In this document: in pieces, positions 1 through 8,267 of the stretch
How positions within the stretch are numbered: position 1 is the first letter of the stretch
How the letters are laid out: each line of letters begins with the position of its first letter
Source: Saprospiraceae bacterium
GTDB taxonomy: Bacteria > Bacteroidota > Bacteroidia > Chitinophagales > Saprospiraceae
Length of the DNA stretch: 64,000 bases
Assembly: GCA_016720635.1 (NCBI GenBank)
Contig: JADKKF010000004.1
Location: 62,001-126,000 of the forward strand
Direction: 5' to 3'
Translations under genes and position numbers: made by a program
The notes under the pieces: generated by a model
Database searches by the model: none
What the model saw: the letters and a program-made list of their open reading frames with translations, nothing else
Told to the model about the DNA's origin: nothing

Positions 1-1362
1 CTTGTCGAAAAGCTCCATCAATTCGGCATCAACAAAGGTCGGAAGTCCGCTTTGATCCGCAGCTTCGATTTCAGTATCTTCGTCGAATTTTGGTATTTTT
101 CCCTTATAATATTTATTGATCAACACCATAACGCGCTGGACGAAATTCGCCAGATTGTTCACCAATTCATTGTTCACCAGTTCTTGAAATCCTTTCCATG
201 TGAACTCGCTGTCCTTTTGTTCTGGCATGTTTTTAATCATTACATACCGAAGAGCATCTTGCATTTCTGGAAAATCCTCCAAATATTCGTGCGCCCAGAC
301 AGCCCAACCTTTTGAGGTCGATATCTTCCTTCCTTCCAAATTCATGAACTGGTTGGCAGGCACATTTTTAGGTAAAATATACCCTCCATGCGCTTTCAAT
401 ATCGATGGAAAAATCAAGCAGTGAAATACGATATTGTCCTTGCCTATAAAATGCAACAACCCAGTATCTTCGTCTTGCCAATACTTTTTCCAATCCTTAC
501 CGTTATCCTTGGCCCACTGCTTGGTCGCGGAGATATAGCCTATCGGCGCATCCAACCAAACATATAGTTTCTTCCCTTCGTGTCCTGGTATTTCTTTAGG
601 GACATCGACCCCCCAATCGAGATCTCTCGTCATGGCTCTGGGCTGCAATCCACTGTCAAGCCACGAATTGCATTGACCCGTTACGTGATCCTTCCAAAAC
701 TCTGGCTCATGCTGCTCTACCCCATTTATGATACCTTGGTTTATCCATTCCCTCAGCCACGCTTCGTGCTTTTCTAAAGGAAGATACCAGTGTGTCGTGG
801 ATTTAAGTATGGGCTTTTCGCCCGAAAGGGTCGATCTAGGATTGATCAAATCCAGAGGGCTCAAACTCGACCCACAGCGCTCACATTGATCGCCATAAGC
901 CTCTTCGTTTTGACATTTTGGACAGGTTCCTATGATGTATCTATCCGCTAAGAATTGACCGAATTTTTCATCGTAATACTGCTCTGATTGCTTTTGGATG
1001 AACTCCCCTTTTTGCCACAATGTCTTGAAAAACTCCTGCGAAGTCTCGTGGTGAATGGCTGAACTCGTCCTATGATATATGTCGAAGGAAATCCCTAATT
1101 TGCGGAATGTATCCTCGAATGACGCGTGATATTTGTCGATAATTTCTTGCGGTGTTTTGCCTTCTTTCGCAGCCTTCATCGTAATGGCAGCTCCGTGTTC
1201 ATCCGACCCGCAGACGAAGAGTACCTCCTTGCCATTGAGCCTTAAAAACCGCACATAAATATCCGCTGGCAGATATGCTCCCGCCAAGTGTCCGATATGC
1301 AGCGGTCCATTTGCATAAGGCAATGCTGCAGTAATCAAAAAGCGCTTCGGAAGTTTCAGCAT
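1..1362 (-). CDS. metG: Methionyl-tRNA synthetase, 5' part (runs off the window)
   Basis: Class I aminoacyl-tRNA synthetase that charges tRNA-Met in the cytoplasm. The minus strand is open from an ATG at 1362 to base 1, giving 454 codons without a stop, so the C-terminal part lies outside the window. The N-terminus reads [20 protein letters not shown], with the HIGH-type signature HIGH. A CPKC...CERC zinc-binding knuckle follows near residues 150-170. The KMSKS-type loop appears as KISTSKGWA at about residues 346-354, the form usual for Bacteroidota MetG. The stem-contact region after it looks normal. An MHE repeat sits upstream, in the metG leader. Identification is firm. Confidence 0.96.
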   Translation of the reverse strand, partial: MLKLPKRFLITAALPYANGPLHIGHLAGAYLPADIYVRFLRLNGKEVLFVCGSDEHGAAITMKAAKEGKTPQEIIDKYHASFEDTFRKLGISFDIYHRTSSAIHHETSQEFFKTLWQKGEFIQKQSEQYYDEKFGQFLADRYIIGTCPKCQNEEAYGDQCERCGSSLSPLDLINPRSTLSGEKPILKSTTHWYLPLEKHEAWLREWINQGIINGVEQHEPEFWKDHVTGQCNSWLDSGLQPRAMTRDLDWGVDVPKEIPGHEGKKLYVWLDAPIGYISATKQWAKDNGKDWKKYWQDEDTGLLHFIGKDNIVFHCLIFPSILKAHGGYILPKNVPANQFMNLEGRKISTSKGWAVWAHEYLEDFPEMQDALRYVMIKNMPEQKDSEFTWKGFQELVNNELVNNLANFVQRVMVLINKYYKGKIPKFDEDTEIEAADQSGLPTFVDAELMELFDK

Positions 1363-1570
1363 GAACGATTAACGGGTGTTTTGATATGAGTGCAAATATA
1401 GACATTTTTTATATTTAAAAAAATACAATATGAATTATTGCTCCATATTTTCAAAATTTAATCCATTTAACCACTTTTTTTAATCCATTCTATGGCTAAT
1501 TTCGGCTGGGCATATGGCATCGAAACTGAAAATCACAGAAATCAATCTTACATCCTTCTCTTAAAGTTTA

Positions 1571-1705
1571 TTTTGGGCGTCCCCCTCGCTCCGTCCTTTG
1601 GACTGGCTCGGGTCGCGACTTGCGTGGGTTCCGTCTCTCCTTAGTGTCGAGACTCTCGTCGCATCGGGGATGCTCGAGACCACTCCACCCGCTGACGCGC
1701 TGGGT
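1571..1705 (-). repeat. MHE structured repeat, copy 1
   Basis: Member of the dispersed multi-hairpin family, read on the minus strand. The closing helix pairs GCGTC (1694-1698) with GACGC (1577-1581). Inside are a GTGG/CCAC helix, two hairpins, the conserved GGAACCC and GACCCGA stretches and a 3' hairpin with GTCC/GGAC arms. The tail reads CCCAAAATAA. It lies between the 3' end of the 1815 gene and the start of metG, co-directional with both. Confidence 0.85.
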
Positions 1706-1814
1706 AAAAGCCAGCACCCGAGGGTACGGGCTTATATAAATATTATTAACTTCTTTATCTCAATTATTTCTTCATATAAAAGGTTCGGGTATGGTCATCA
1801 TAAGTAGGGTTTTC

Positions 1815-2093
1815 TTAATCAAGCTGCATACAATATAGATAATATCCATCTCCTAGATACAAAAGCCCTTTGTCTCGATCTATAGCCAAGGTCGATGAGC
1901 CAAAATTGGCTGTTGAATATCTATCAAATATAGTACGCTGCGGTGATAGATATGCGTGTTCCATCACAAATGTATCAAGATTGAATACAACCAATTCATG
2001 GGTTCCCCATGATGCATAGTATAATTTATTTTTGTAAATAATGGTATTAGAAGATGCCCCACCATCCACTGTGGTACCAGACCGCTCAATCAC
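1815..2093 (-). pseudogene. C-terminal piece of the frameshifted beta-propeller lipoprotein at 2144-3118
   Basis: This reading frame holds the C-terminus of the lipoprotein gene that starts at 3118. It opens in frame just after the upstream ORF closes, reading CNDKLIVKTNIGIFHQINK before the first internal Met. It contains propeller-like strands such as NTIIYKNKLYYASWGTHELVVF and LAIDRDKGLLYLGDGYYLY. One missing T in the TTTT run near 2160-2165 explains the break, because restoring it joins the two frames smoothly. It is unlikely to be translated alone. The break could be a real mutation or an assembly error. Confidence 0.75.
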
Positions 2094-2143
2094 ACCACTT
2101 GCTTTATTGATTTGGTGGAAAATGCCTATATTGGTTTTTACTA

Positions 2144-3118
2144 TCAGTTTGTCATTACAAAAGATAAACTTCCAGCGTATAAGGCATCAAGTTTTCCTTG
2201 ATTCATTATATCTCTATTCCACTCCAGTTGACCCGTATTTATGTTTATCTTATGAATATGGCGGTTTGTTGGGAAATAAAAATAATCCCCATCGTATAGT
2301 CCTTCGGTTTGTACCGCTTCTCCAGACTCTCTTCCTCTGACGATTGAGTTTATCCGCCAATGTTCTTGACGTTTTGTGACATTATAACAAATCAAATCTA
2401 CGAAAGGCAAATAGGTAGAGTCAGGTGGCTTGGTTACATACTGCCATCTATTATAAATAATGATATCGTCGCCATTAGCTAGTTTACCTGGCACAGGGGC
2501 TCCTAAGGCCATTTTATCGGTCTCCAGATTGTCATCCTCCATCGTAAGTGAGTCTCTGTAATGGTCGGCAGTTCTTATTTTAACAATCTTTTCTTTTTGT
2601 CTATCTTGAGGCAAAGTACAGTAAGCAAAGGTTTGATAAACTGACTCTCCGTCATAAGTTACTAAGTGATGTCCACATTCGTTGTCAGGTGCTCTGTTTT
2701 TCCACAACGTATAGCCATTTTTGTCGATTTGAAAAAGAATGTCGTTCTGCGTCATTAGCAAACCCTGAGCCGTAATATGTGAAGATAAAAACTTACTTCC
2801 TAAATCTAATGCAATAGTATTAGTGAATCGTTCTGCCCAAGCCCACTTTACTTTTCTTGTATTCAAATCTATGCCATAAACTGTATCCCGACCACCCCCG
2901 AGATCAAGTTTTGCAGTATAAATTATATTATTAGCTTTGTCAAAATGTACAAAATTAGAGAATTTGTAATTAAGTTGATTGCCAATCTGAATTCGCCAAA
3001 GAAAAGGCTTGATTAAAGTATCTACTATGGGCGGTGGGATGGGTCTAGGGGGAATCATGTCTTTGTGGCAGGAAAGAACAAAAAAGCAAGTGATAATAAA
3101 GAAGAGAATTGTTTTCAT
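2144..3118 (-). CDS. PQQ-like beta-propeller lipoprotein, N-terminal part (frameshifted)
   Basis: A secreted lipoprotein of unknown specific role. The first 17 residues form a signal peptide ending in the lipobox LSC (MKTILFFIITCFFVLSC), followed by a proline-rich linker. The body has repeated blade-like motifs: IIYTAKLDLGGGRDTVYGID, DILFQIDKNGYTLWKN, YFYFPTNRHIHKININTGQLEW. These resemble PQQ-type WD-like propellers, where each blade reports 'stored value then used'. The frame stops at 2144, but the protein continues out of frame in 1815-2093 after a single-base loss in a T run, for an original length of about 430 residues. Downstream is an MHE copy and then metG. Fold assignment is by pattern only. 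Confidence 0.7.
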   Translation of the reverse strand: MKTILFFIITCFFVLSCHKDMIPPRPIPPPIVDTLIKPFLWRIQIGNQLNYKFSNFVHFDKANNIIYTAKLDLGGGRDTVYGIDLNTRKVKWAWAERFTNTIALDLGSKFLSSHITAQGLLMTQNDILFQIDKNGYTLWKNRAPDNECGHHLVTYDGESVYQTFAYCTLPQDRQKEKIVKIRTADHYRDSLTMEDDNLETDKMALGAPVPGKLANGDDIIIYNRWQYVTKPPDSTYLPFVDLICYNVTKRQEHWRINSIVRGRESGEAVQTEGLYDGDYFYFPTNRHIHKININTGQLEWNRDIMNQGKLDALYAGSLSFVMTN

Positions 3119-3303
3119 TTTACAAAATTAAGCAAATTTTGTTAATGCAAGAAACTGAATATCTACAATAGGATTTTGTCTTTAAGATATGGAAATCTGA
3201 CCTAAAAGAGGTCAAATTTTTCTAAAAAATAAATGAAATGCTAGGCAACAAACGTTCAATCCTTTCAGGATTGGAAAATAAAAATTGAAAATTAATTCCA
3301 TCT

Positions 3304-3445
3304 GCGATGGTCGAAGTCTGTGACTTCGATCCGATAATTTCTGAATTTAAAAATTCATCAGTAGCAATGTTCTGGAAATCTCAATGTATATGGAATTGTA
3401 AATACCTATTGTATTGTGTCGCAGTTACAAACTGCGACCATCGGG
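3304..3445. repeat. REP-like palindrome pair (MITE-like unit)
   Basis: Two different palindromes bound a 142-bp unit. The left one is GAAGTC/GACTTC with a 3-base loop (about 3313-3328). The right one is GTCGCAGTT/AACTGCGAC. The outer ends are inverted copies of GATGGTCG/CGACCATC. The centre holds the palindrome TGAATTT AAAAATTCA. The same layout recurs at 7843-8030. This is the arrangement expected of REP sequences mobilised by RAYT/IS200-type transposases, but no such transposase is in the window. Confidence 0.7.
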
Positions 3446-3451
3446 TATCGG

Positions 3452-3985
3452 TCATAATAAATCTCCAACTTCTAGGGCTATTTGAGTCCTACGGGGCAAC
3501 TGAGGGACATTGTATCCAAAATATTTATTAAATATACCACCACCAATTTTAGCCCCCAAGGTTAAATTATTTTTAAGTACTTTTTGATAACCAACATTGA
3601 CCATGATACTAACCACTTTTTGGGGAATGTCATAACCACTTGCATAGGTCAACTCTGGACTTATCCTAAACGGATTATACATGATATTGAAGTCTGCAAA
3701 AATACCAGAAAGCGATTTTGTCCTTGAAAAATAATAACGTGTTTCTAGTCCAAAACTTCTTACGCTTGCTAGTGAATTAGCTCTGTTATATCCGATGGTT
3801 AATCCAGAAGTAAGGTTTCTTACCAGTTCCATTCCTATATGCAGTTTCGCACCATAATAGTTGACCTCATAGAGATTTAGGTCATAGCTATCCATACCGA
3901 GTTCTGCCTTAAAATGGATTCTTTCTTGCGTAAAAACAAAAAATTGCATTAACAAAAAAGTTAGAATTGAAAAATATTTTTTCAT
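3452..3985 (-). CDS. Predicted outer-membrane beta-barrel protein (paralogue A)
   Basis: 177 residues with a signal peptide (MKKYFSILTFLLMQFFVFTQ). Alternating amphipathic strands follow and the protein ends in an aromatic/hydrophobic strand. Typical barrel phrases are LTSGLTIGYNRANS, YYFSRTKSLSGIFADFNIMYNPF and LTLGAKIGGGIFNKYFGY. The next gene upstream encodes a clear paralogue with the same spacing of strands and the same GYN..S, YNPF and IGGGIF landmarks. Such 170-200-residue barrels are common in Bacteroidota and mostly uncharacterised. No function can be assigned beyond an outer-membrane location. The last residues EVGDLL are less barrel-like than the paralogue's EIGYLF. Confidence 0.7.
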   Translation of the reverse strand: MKKYFSILTFLLMQFFVFTQERIHFKAELGMDSYDLNLYEVNYYGAKLHIGMELVRNLTSGLTIGYNRANSLASVRSFGLETRYYFSRTKSLSGIFADFNIMYNPFRISPELTYASGYDIPQKVVSIMVNVGYQKVLKNNLTLGAKIGGGIFNKYFGYNVPQLPRRTQIALEVGDLL

Positions 3986-4004
3986 TTTTTCAGATTTAAA
4001 TCAA

Positions 4005-4529
4005 TTAAAATAAATACCCAATTTCAAATCCCGCAGTTAACTTCATAGGAGGTTGTGCAATTCCTAAGCCTTGGTATGGCCCAAAAATTCCACCACCTAT
4101 TCTCATTCCATAGGTGATATTATATCTAAAAATATTTTGAAATCCTACCACAATAAGAATACTCTTAGTTTTATCGGGTTCATACAATGGGTTTGTTGGA
4201 GGAGGACCTATCAACTTAAATGGATTGTAGGTGCCTGCCAATTCCGTAAAGAAGCCTTTAAAACAGGCTTTACCAAAATAATATCTTGCATATATGCCAT
4301 AATGATATGTTCGAGAATTTATACTGCTCTCATTGTATCCAAAAGACAGGCCTGCTACTAAGTTTTTATATACCTTTTTCTCAACGAATATTTTGCCCCC
4401 AGGATAATACAAATCGTCAGAATCCAAATCATAAATATCTAAATCTATGACTCCTTTTATACCAATATTTTGCTGTGAAAGGGCTACAAAGCCATGAAAT
4501 AACAATAAAAATATAATGCTTTTTTTCAT
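4005..4529 (-). CDS. Predicted outer-membrane beta-barrel protein (paralogue B)
   Basis: 174 residues. The signal peptide MKKSIIFLLLFHGFVALSQ is followed by a small barrel domain ending in the typical C-terminal strand FEIGYLF. It is a tandem duplicate of the gene at 3452-3985: both share KVYKNL/ELVRNL, LSFGYNESS/LTIGYNRAN, RYYFGK/RYYFSR, YNPFK/YNPFR and MRIGGGIFG/AKIGGGIFN. The two are separated by only 19 bp and probably co-transcribed with 4594-5142. Function unknown; location in the outer membrane is inferred from signal and strand pattern. Confidence 0.72.
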   Translation of the reverse strand: MKKSIIFLLLFHGFVALSQQNIGIKGVIDLDIYDLDSDDLYYPGGKIFVEKKVYKNLVAGLSFGYNESSINSRTYHYGIYARYYFGKACFKGFFTELAGTYNPFKLIGPPPTNPLYEPDKTKSILIVVGFQNIFRYNITYGMRIGGGIFGPYQGLGIAQPPMKLTAGFEIGYLF

Positions 4530-4593
4530 AATGTTTGTTATTTTAAATAAACTGCCTATACCCTTTCGAATATAGGCAGTACAAAAATTAAAT

Positions 4594-5142
4594 TTATCTT
4601 TTGAGGTAAAACTCGCAAGAATCTAGCACGGGGACGCTTCCCATTTCATGAAAATAAATTTTGGTGCGTACTGAGTCCTTTCCTACAAACTTAAAGGTAC
4701 CTGTTGAATAGTATCTTTTGGGGCCTATCTCTGGGCAGTCAAAAAAATCTAATAAGTATGGATGATTAACGGTTACATTGATGCTGTCACCAGAATCAGT
4801 AGAAATTGCACTTCCAACATCACCAGAAAAAATAAGACCTTGTCTCAATGGGCTACTGTGTCTTACATTTATAAAATAACTATTTATCCCACTTTTATTA
4901 ATGGTAAAAATTAAAGTATCTTTTAAGTTAAAACAGTTACAATTTAAATTTGAAATAATATAATCATTCTTGCCATATTCAATACAACCAGACCTAAATG
5001 GTATAAAGCCTGGACTACACTCGCAAATACCTTTATTGCACGTGGTTTTGCCATACTCACTGCAGTCACAGGGGACTTGATAGCCATCAAAGCATGCAGA
5101 AAATCCAGCTAACAAACAAAGGCACACCAATATTTTTTTCAT
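4594..5142 (-). CDS. Cysteine-rich (EGF-like) lipoprotein
   Basis: 182 residues. A signal peptide ends in a lipobox at FSAC (about residue 17). Right after it comes a compact cysteine-rich segment, CDCSEYGKTTCNKGICECSP and then GC, whose spacing recalls an EGF-like or laminin-like knot. The rest is beta-rich with no recognised family; an isolated pair of cysteines lies at CNCFN. It sits between the T9SS protein and the barrel pair, all on the minus strand with short gaps, suggesting one cell-surface cluster. EGF-like modules in Bacteroidota lipoproteins are often adhesive, but that is only a guess here. Confidence 0.65.
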   Translation of the reverse strand: MKKILVCLCLLAGFSACFDGYQVPCDCSEYGKTTCNKGICECSPGFIPFRSGCIEYGKNDYIISNLNCNCFNLKDTLIFTINKSGINSYFINVRHSSPLRQGLIFSGDVGSAISTDSGDSINVTVNHPYLLDFFDCPEIGPKRYYSTGTFKFVGKDSVRTKIYFHEMGSVPVLDSCEFYLKR

Positions 5143-5147
5143 ACTAT

Positions 5148-5453
5148 TTAATTTTTAATAAATGATTTAGATACAGTTTTATTATCATCAAACACCTTTA
5201 CAAAGAAAATTCCCATTGGAATATCCAAATTAAGGGTAATATCGCTTCCAAATAATGAAGCACCACTTGATAATACCTTTCCATCTACGCTTATAATTTG
5301 ATATTTCAAATTTAGGTTATTTTTATTATCAATTTTTAAAATACCGTTATGATACTGAATATCGGCCGTATTTTGGTCATTTATTATTGGCTTCTTTGTT
5401 GACCTTGTATTTATATCAATCACAGATAAACAATTGTCCAGGTTTGATGCCAT
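5148..5453 (-). pseudogene. T9SS type A sorting domain split off by a frameshift
   Basis: The last ~70 residues are a textbook type IX secretion C-terminal domain: ILKIDNKNNLNLKYQIISVDG, GKVLSSGASL, LNLDIPMGIFFVKVFDDN, KSFIKN. This belongs to the protein starting at 7206. That ORF ends 38 bp inside this one in a different frame. Removing one T from the TTT run near 5427 joins them as ...KPGQLLSVIDINTRSTKKP. As it stands the large protein would lack its secretion signal. The in-frame Met at 5453 lies inside the overlap and is unlikely to be a true start. Confidence 0.8.
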
Positions 5454-7206
5454 TGTTCAAATATCCAAAATTCAGAGGTCCAGTTTCGGTACTATTTCCA
5501 CCTAAATCAAAAAGTGAATTTATTCCAGCCCAAGGTCCATAAAGATTGATATATGATTTTGTTTTGTACTTAACAACTTGGTAATCATGTGGTGCACCTA
5601 AAGTAGATGCAAAAACAAAATTAGCAAATTTTGTATTGCAACAGAAAATATTATTGGTATCTTTATCCATAACCTGCGGAACCATAACACTTGCCAAATG
5701 AAAATCCGATACAAGCTTTGATGTGATTTTATATGATGTTGTCCCATCTCCCCTCAATTGATTTTGAGAAAACATTATAAGATCTAACGCTTGGTTCGAT
5801 TTAAATTTAATATCTCGTCTTCCATTTAGAAGGCTTACAGATTTTTCAATATTATCACAGGATTTTTGAAAATAAAAAGGGGTTACCACTATCCTTTTTA
5901 ATCCTGCACTAACCGAATCAATTAACACTGTTAACTTTATACCAGTACTATCTTTGTCTTTATCTTTGGTCACAAAATATTTCCCTATATTAGAAGCAAG
6001 GTCAATAATATTAAGAAATGCTTCTTTATTCCAAGTCTTATTACATTCGGATTCTATGAAAATATGTTGTTTATCTAATACTTGTGCAACACCTGTAGTG
6101 GCATTTCTTTGAACTAATATGGCGTGATCTTCCGCAGAAGCATAAGCACCTTTACTACCACATAACGAACAAGTTGGTAAAGCTGTTGATACCTGTACTT
6201 TGGTATTGTGGGAATAATCGATATTTATTGTCTTCTCACATAAACATTCTTCTTTGTCCAATCCACCAGCTATATTTTCACAAAGAAAAGTATATCTGAG
6301 AGATGCCGAATGTGGAGAGCGGTCGATTCCATCTTCATTATGCCCAGTCTGTCGAATAACGTTATAGTGGCTTCGTTTACCCCTCATATCCAATTGTAGC
6401 CATCTTGAAGGACCTTCCACCGCAGCTTGATATTGGTACCAGTCCTTATATCCTGTACTCTCGCTAGTATTCTCACGCACATAATCAAAAAATCCAATTC
6501 TATCATTTGTATTTGGATAAAAGAAATGCTTTACTGGCTCAGCTATTTGGGTTGTATTCATCACAAAATTACATTTGCACTTGTTACCAAACTTTCGATC
6601 CTTTATACTTGGCAAGGTTCCTTTGTAATCATTTGGAAAGACCTCACCATCAAAATAAAATTTTTGAATGAAATATGACTTTTCAAGTAAATCAAGGGAT
6701 TTGTCTTCAATCAAAAACTCATAGAACCGGATTTTTTGCTCGTTTTTAACCTTTGTCCATTCTACGACTTTTGAATAAAGATCGTCATTCAAACCAATAA
6801 CTTCATCCTTTTTGGGGATGGTAGAAAAACCACCTAGTAGCATTTCTTGGCCACAACTGTTATACGTTTTTATGGTATATTCGTAGTTTAAAGGAATGTT
6901 CGATAATACCATACTTTCCCCGGTTTTGAAATCAAGAACTTCTGGCTTCTGATCTTTACCAATAATTTCTAAAACAATAGGAGAAAAATTATACTCTAAT
7001 TTTTTGAGAACAATTTTTACTTCAGCTCCAGTCTCATATAAAACAGTTGTAGTATTCATAATCTCCACCGAATTGCATACTTTCTGAGGATCAAATATTG
7101 GATTTGTGGGTAAATCTTCATTAACCTCTAATTCGTGAGCTGCTTGTCCATAGGATGATATATACTGAAATATCAGTATCAAGGACAATAAAATTAATTT
7201 TTTCAT
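5416..7206 (-). CDS. Large secreted protein, probable T9SS cargo (C-terminus frameshifted)
   Basis: 596 residues with a Sec signal peptide (MKKLILLSLILIFQYISSYGQ). Early strands include EVKIVLKKLEYNFSPIVLEIIG, suggestive of a fibronectin/Ig-like module. Several Cys pairs follow (KCKCNF, CLCEK, CSLCG). No catalytic motif or known family is recognised. The expected C-terminal sorting domain is present immediately downstream but in another frame (5148-5453). The intact protein would be about 690 residues, exported through the inner membrane by Sec and through the outer membrane by the type IX system. It heads the 7206-to-3452 minus-strand cluster. Confidence 0.7.
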   Translation of the reverse strand: MKKLILLSLILIFQYISSYGQAAHELEVNEDLPTNPIFDPQKVCNSVEIMNTTTVLYETGAEVKIVLKKLEYNFSPIVLEIIGKDQKPEVLDFKTGESMVLSNIPLNYEYTIKTYNSCGQEMLLGGFSTIPKKDEVIGLNDDLYSKVVEWTKVKNEQKIRFYEFLIEDKSLDLLEKSYFIQKFYFDGEVFPNDYKGTLPSIKDRKFGNKCKCNFVMNTTQIAEPVKHFFYPNTNDRIGFFDYVRENTSESTGYKDWYQYQAAVEGPSRWLQLDMRGKRSHYNVIRQTGHNEDGIDRSPHSASLRYTFLCENIAGGLDKEECLCEKTINIDYSHNTKVQVSTALPTCSLCGSKGAYASAEDHAILVQRNATTGVAQVLDKQHIFIESECNKTWNKEAFLNIIDLASNIGKYFVTKDKDKDSTGIKLTVLIDSVSAGLKRIVVTPFYFQKSCDNIEKSVSLLNGRRDIKFKSNQALDLIMFSQNQLRGDGTTSYKITSKLVSDFHLASVMVPQVMDKDTNNIFCCNTKFANFVFASTLGAPHDYQVVKYKTKSYINLYGPWAGINSLFDLGGNSTETGPLNFGYLNNGIKPGQLFICD

Positions 7207-7491
7207 TTTTCAAAATTTAAACAGTTTTACAAAAAATTTTGACTTGAGTGTGTATGGCGTAGTAGTAGTATTGCCTTGAGTATATCAAAGCGGTTTTGTT
7301 AATGCTATTATGCCGAGTTCTAGTTTTAAGTATTGGAGCTAAAATTGGATAAATGCAGGTCTCACCTAGGACAATTGGGCCCTTGATTGCTATAGGTTGC
7401 TTTGATTGGTAGGTCATTGTTAAGTTTTTGTCCATGGCTAAAACCAGACAAAAACGCACCAACAAAAGCGTAAGACGTTGCTTTTACACTC

Positions 7492-7610
7492 GTAACCAAG
7501 GCGGTCGAAGGCCCTACACACAAGCTAAGCAACGCTCACGCTTTATTCGTGAGCGTTTAAATGCTTAGACTCTCAGTGTGTAAACCTTTAAATTCGACTC
7601 TTTTGGTTAC
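7492..7610. other. Long rod-like inverted repeat with five stacked arms
   Basis: Five successive complementary arms nest around a 7-base loop: GTAACCAA (7492-7499) with TTGGTTAC (7603-7610), TCGAA (7505-7509) with TTCGA (7593-7597), TACACAC (7515-7521) with GTGTGTA (7576-7582), CTAAGC (7525-7530) with GCTTAG (7563-7568), and AACGCTCACG (7531-7540) with CGTGAGCGTT (7548-7557). The total is 36 paired positions over 119 bp. No U-run follows either side. It could be a structured RNA, a decayed MITE or a recombination hairpin. It lies in a 1-kb gene-free region upstream of the T9SS protein. Confidence 0.75.
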
Positions 7611-7842
7611 TGAGTTCTTTTAGCTAAAACGCTTTATTTCTAGATGAACTTATTTATCAAGTCACATCAAGTTTTTAAAAGCAAATATTATGCCGAAATC
7701 CATAAAAGATGTCGAAATAGTTACTTCGGAATAAACTTTAACAAATGGTAGTAATTTATTATGTTTATAATGCTGGATATGAGATGTATAGGAATGTGAA
7801 AAATATAATATTGTTTTAAAAAATATACCAACCCTAAAACCT

Positions 7843-8030
7843 ACGATGGTCGAAGCCTGTAACTTTAATCCGATATTTGATGAATTTAAAAATTCATCAG
7901 CTACAGTCTATTGTAAATGACAATGTCTATGGAATTGCAAATTCCAAATTAGTATTGCATCGCAGTTACAAACTGCGACGATCGGGTTCCTAGTTCGGTT
8001 TGCATCGCAGTTACAAACTGCGACGATCGA
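7843..8030. repeat. REP-like palindrome cluster
   Basis: Homologous to the unit at 3304-3445. It starts with GATGGTCGAAG and shares the central TGAATTT AAAAATTCATCAG stretch. It then carries two tandem copies of the TCGCAGTT aca AACTGCGA hairpin followed by CGATCG, spaced about 50 bp apart. The left GAAGTC hairpin has decayed here (GAAGCC/AACTTTAA). The tandem duplication of the right palindrome is typical of REP growth. Confidence 0.7.
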
Positions 8031-8067
8031 GTATTGTTACTAGGCAGAATTACAAGCCCCAACGCTT

Positions 8068-8212
8068 GGATGTGCAAGGGATGGGAGTGGTCTCATCGCC
8101 TATCCGCTAGGTAAGGCGGTGTGAGTCTCGGATCGTCTAGAGGGCGAGTAGAGACGGAGCTTTGCGAACCCACAGACAGCCCGGTCCACGCGCTGGGTGG
8201 ATGCACCCTAAC
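8068..8212 (+). repeat. MHE structured repeat, copy 2
   Basis: The most divergent closing helix of the family: GTGCA (8072-8076) with TGCAC (8202-8206). The P2 helix is GTGG/CCAC. The first internal hairpin is long (arms CGCCT/AGGCG) and the second has GTCTC/GAGAC arms enclosing a further CGTCT/AGGGCG stem. The short insert GCtttGC lies between GGA and GAACCC. The 3' hairpin has TCCAC/GGTGGA arms. It sits antisense to both neighbours, just past the glnN terminator. Confidence 0.82.
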
Positions 8213-8242
8213 AAAAAAAAAGCCCCCAAAACTGGAGGCTTT
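8213..8242 (-). terminator. Intrinsic terminator of glnN
   Basis: Read on the minus strand: stem AGCCTCC / GGGGGCT with loop AGTTTT, followed directly by a run of nine T. It lies about 25 bp past the glnN stop codon and abuts MHE copy 2. Confidence 0.85.
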
Positions 8243-8267
8243 CAATCTATCAATTTGTAATCCTATT

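Noticed and set aside
1598..1807. Short ORFs lying on MHE copies (for example 1598-1807, 8121-8327, 28612-28815, 40161-40346, 43079-43369)
   Set aside because: They follow the GC-rich repeat and differ in frame and sequence from copy to copy; no shared peptide is conserved, so they are by-products of the repeat.
7217..7465. 82-codon minus-strand ORF upstream of the T9SS protein
   Set aside because: No signal, family motif or plausible start context; composition matches non-coding AT-rich DNA.
7843..8030. CRISPR array made of the repeated TCGCAGTT palindromes
   Set aside because: Only two complete repeats here, the spacing is not spacer-like, the same palindromes occur singly elsewhere, and no cas gene is present.
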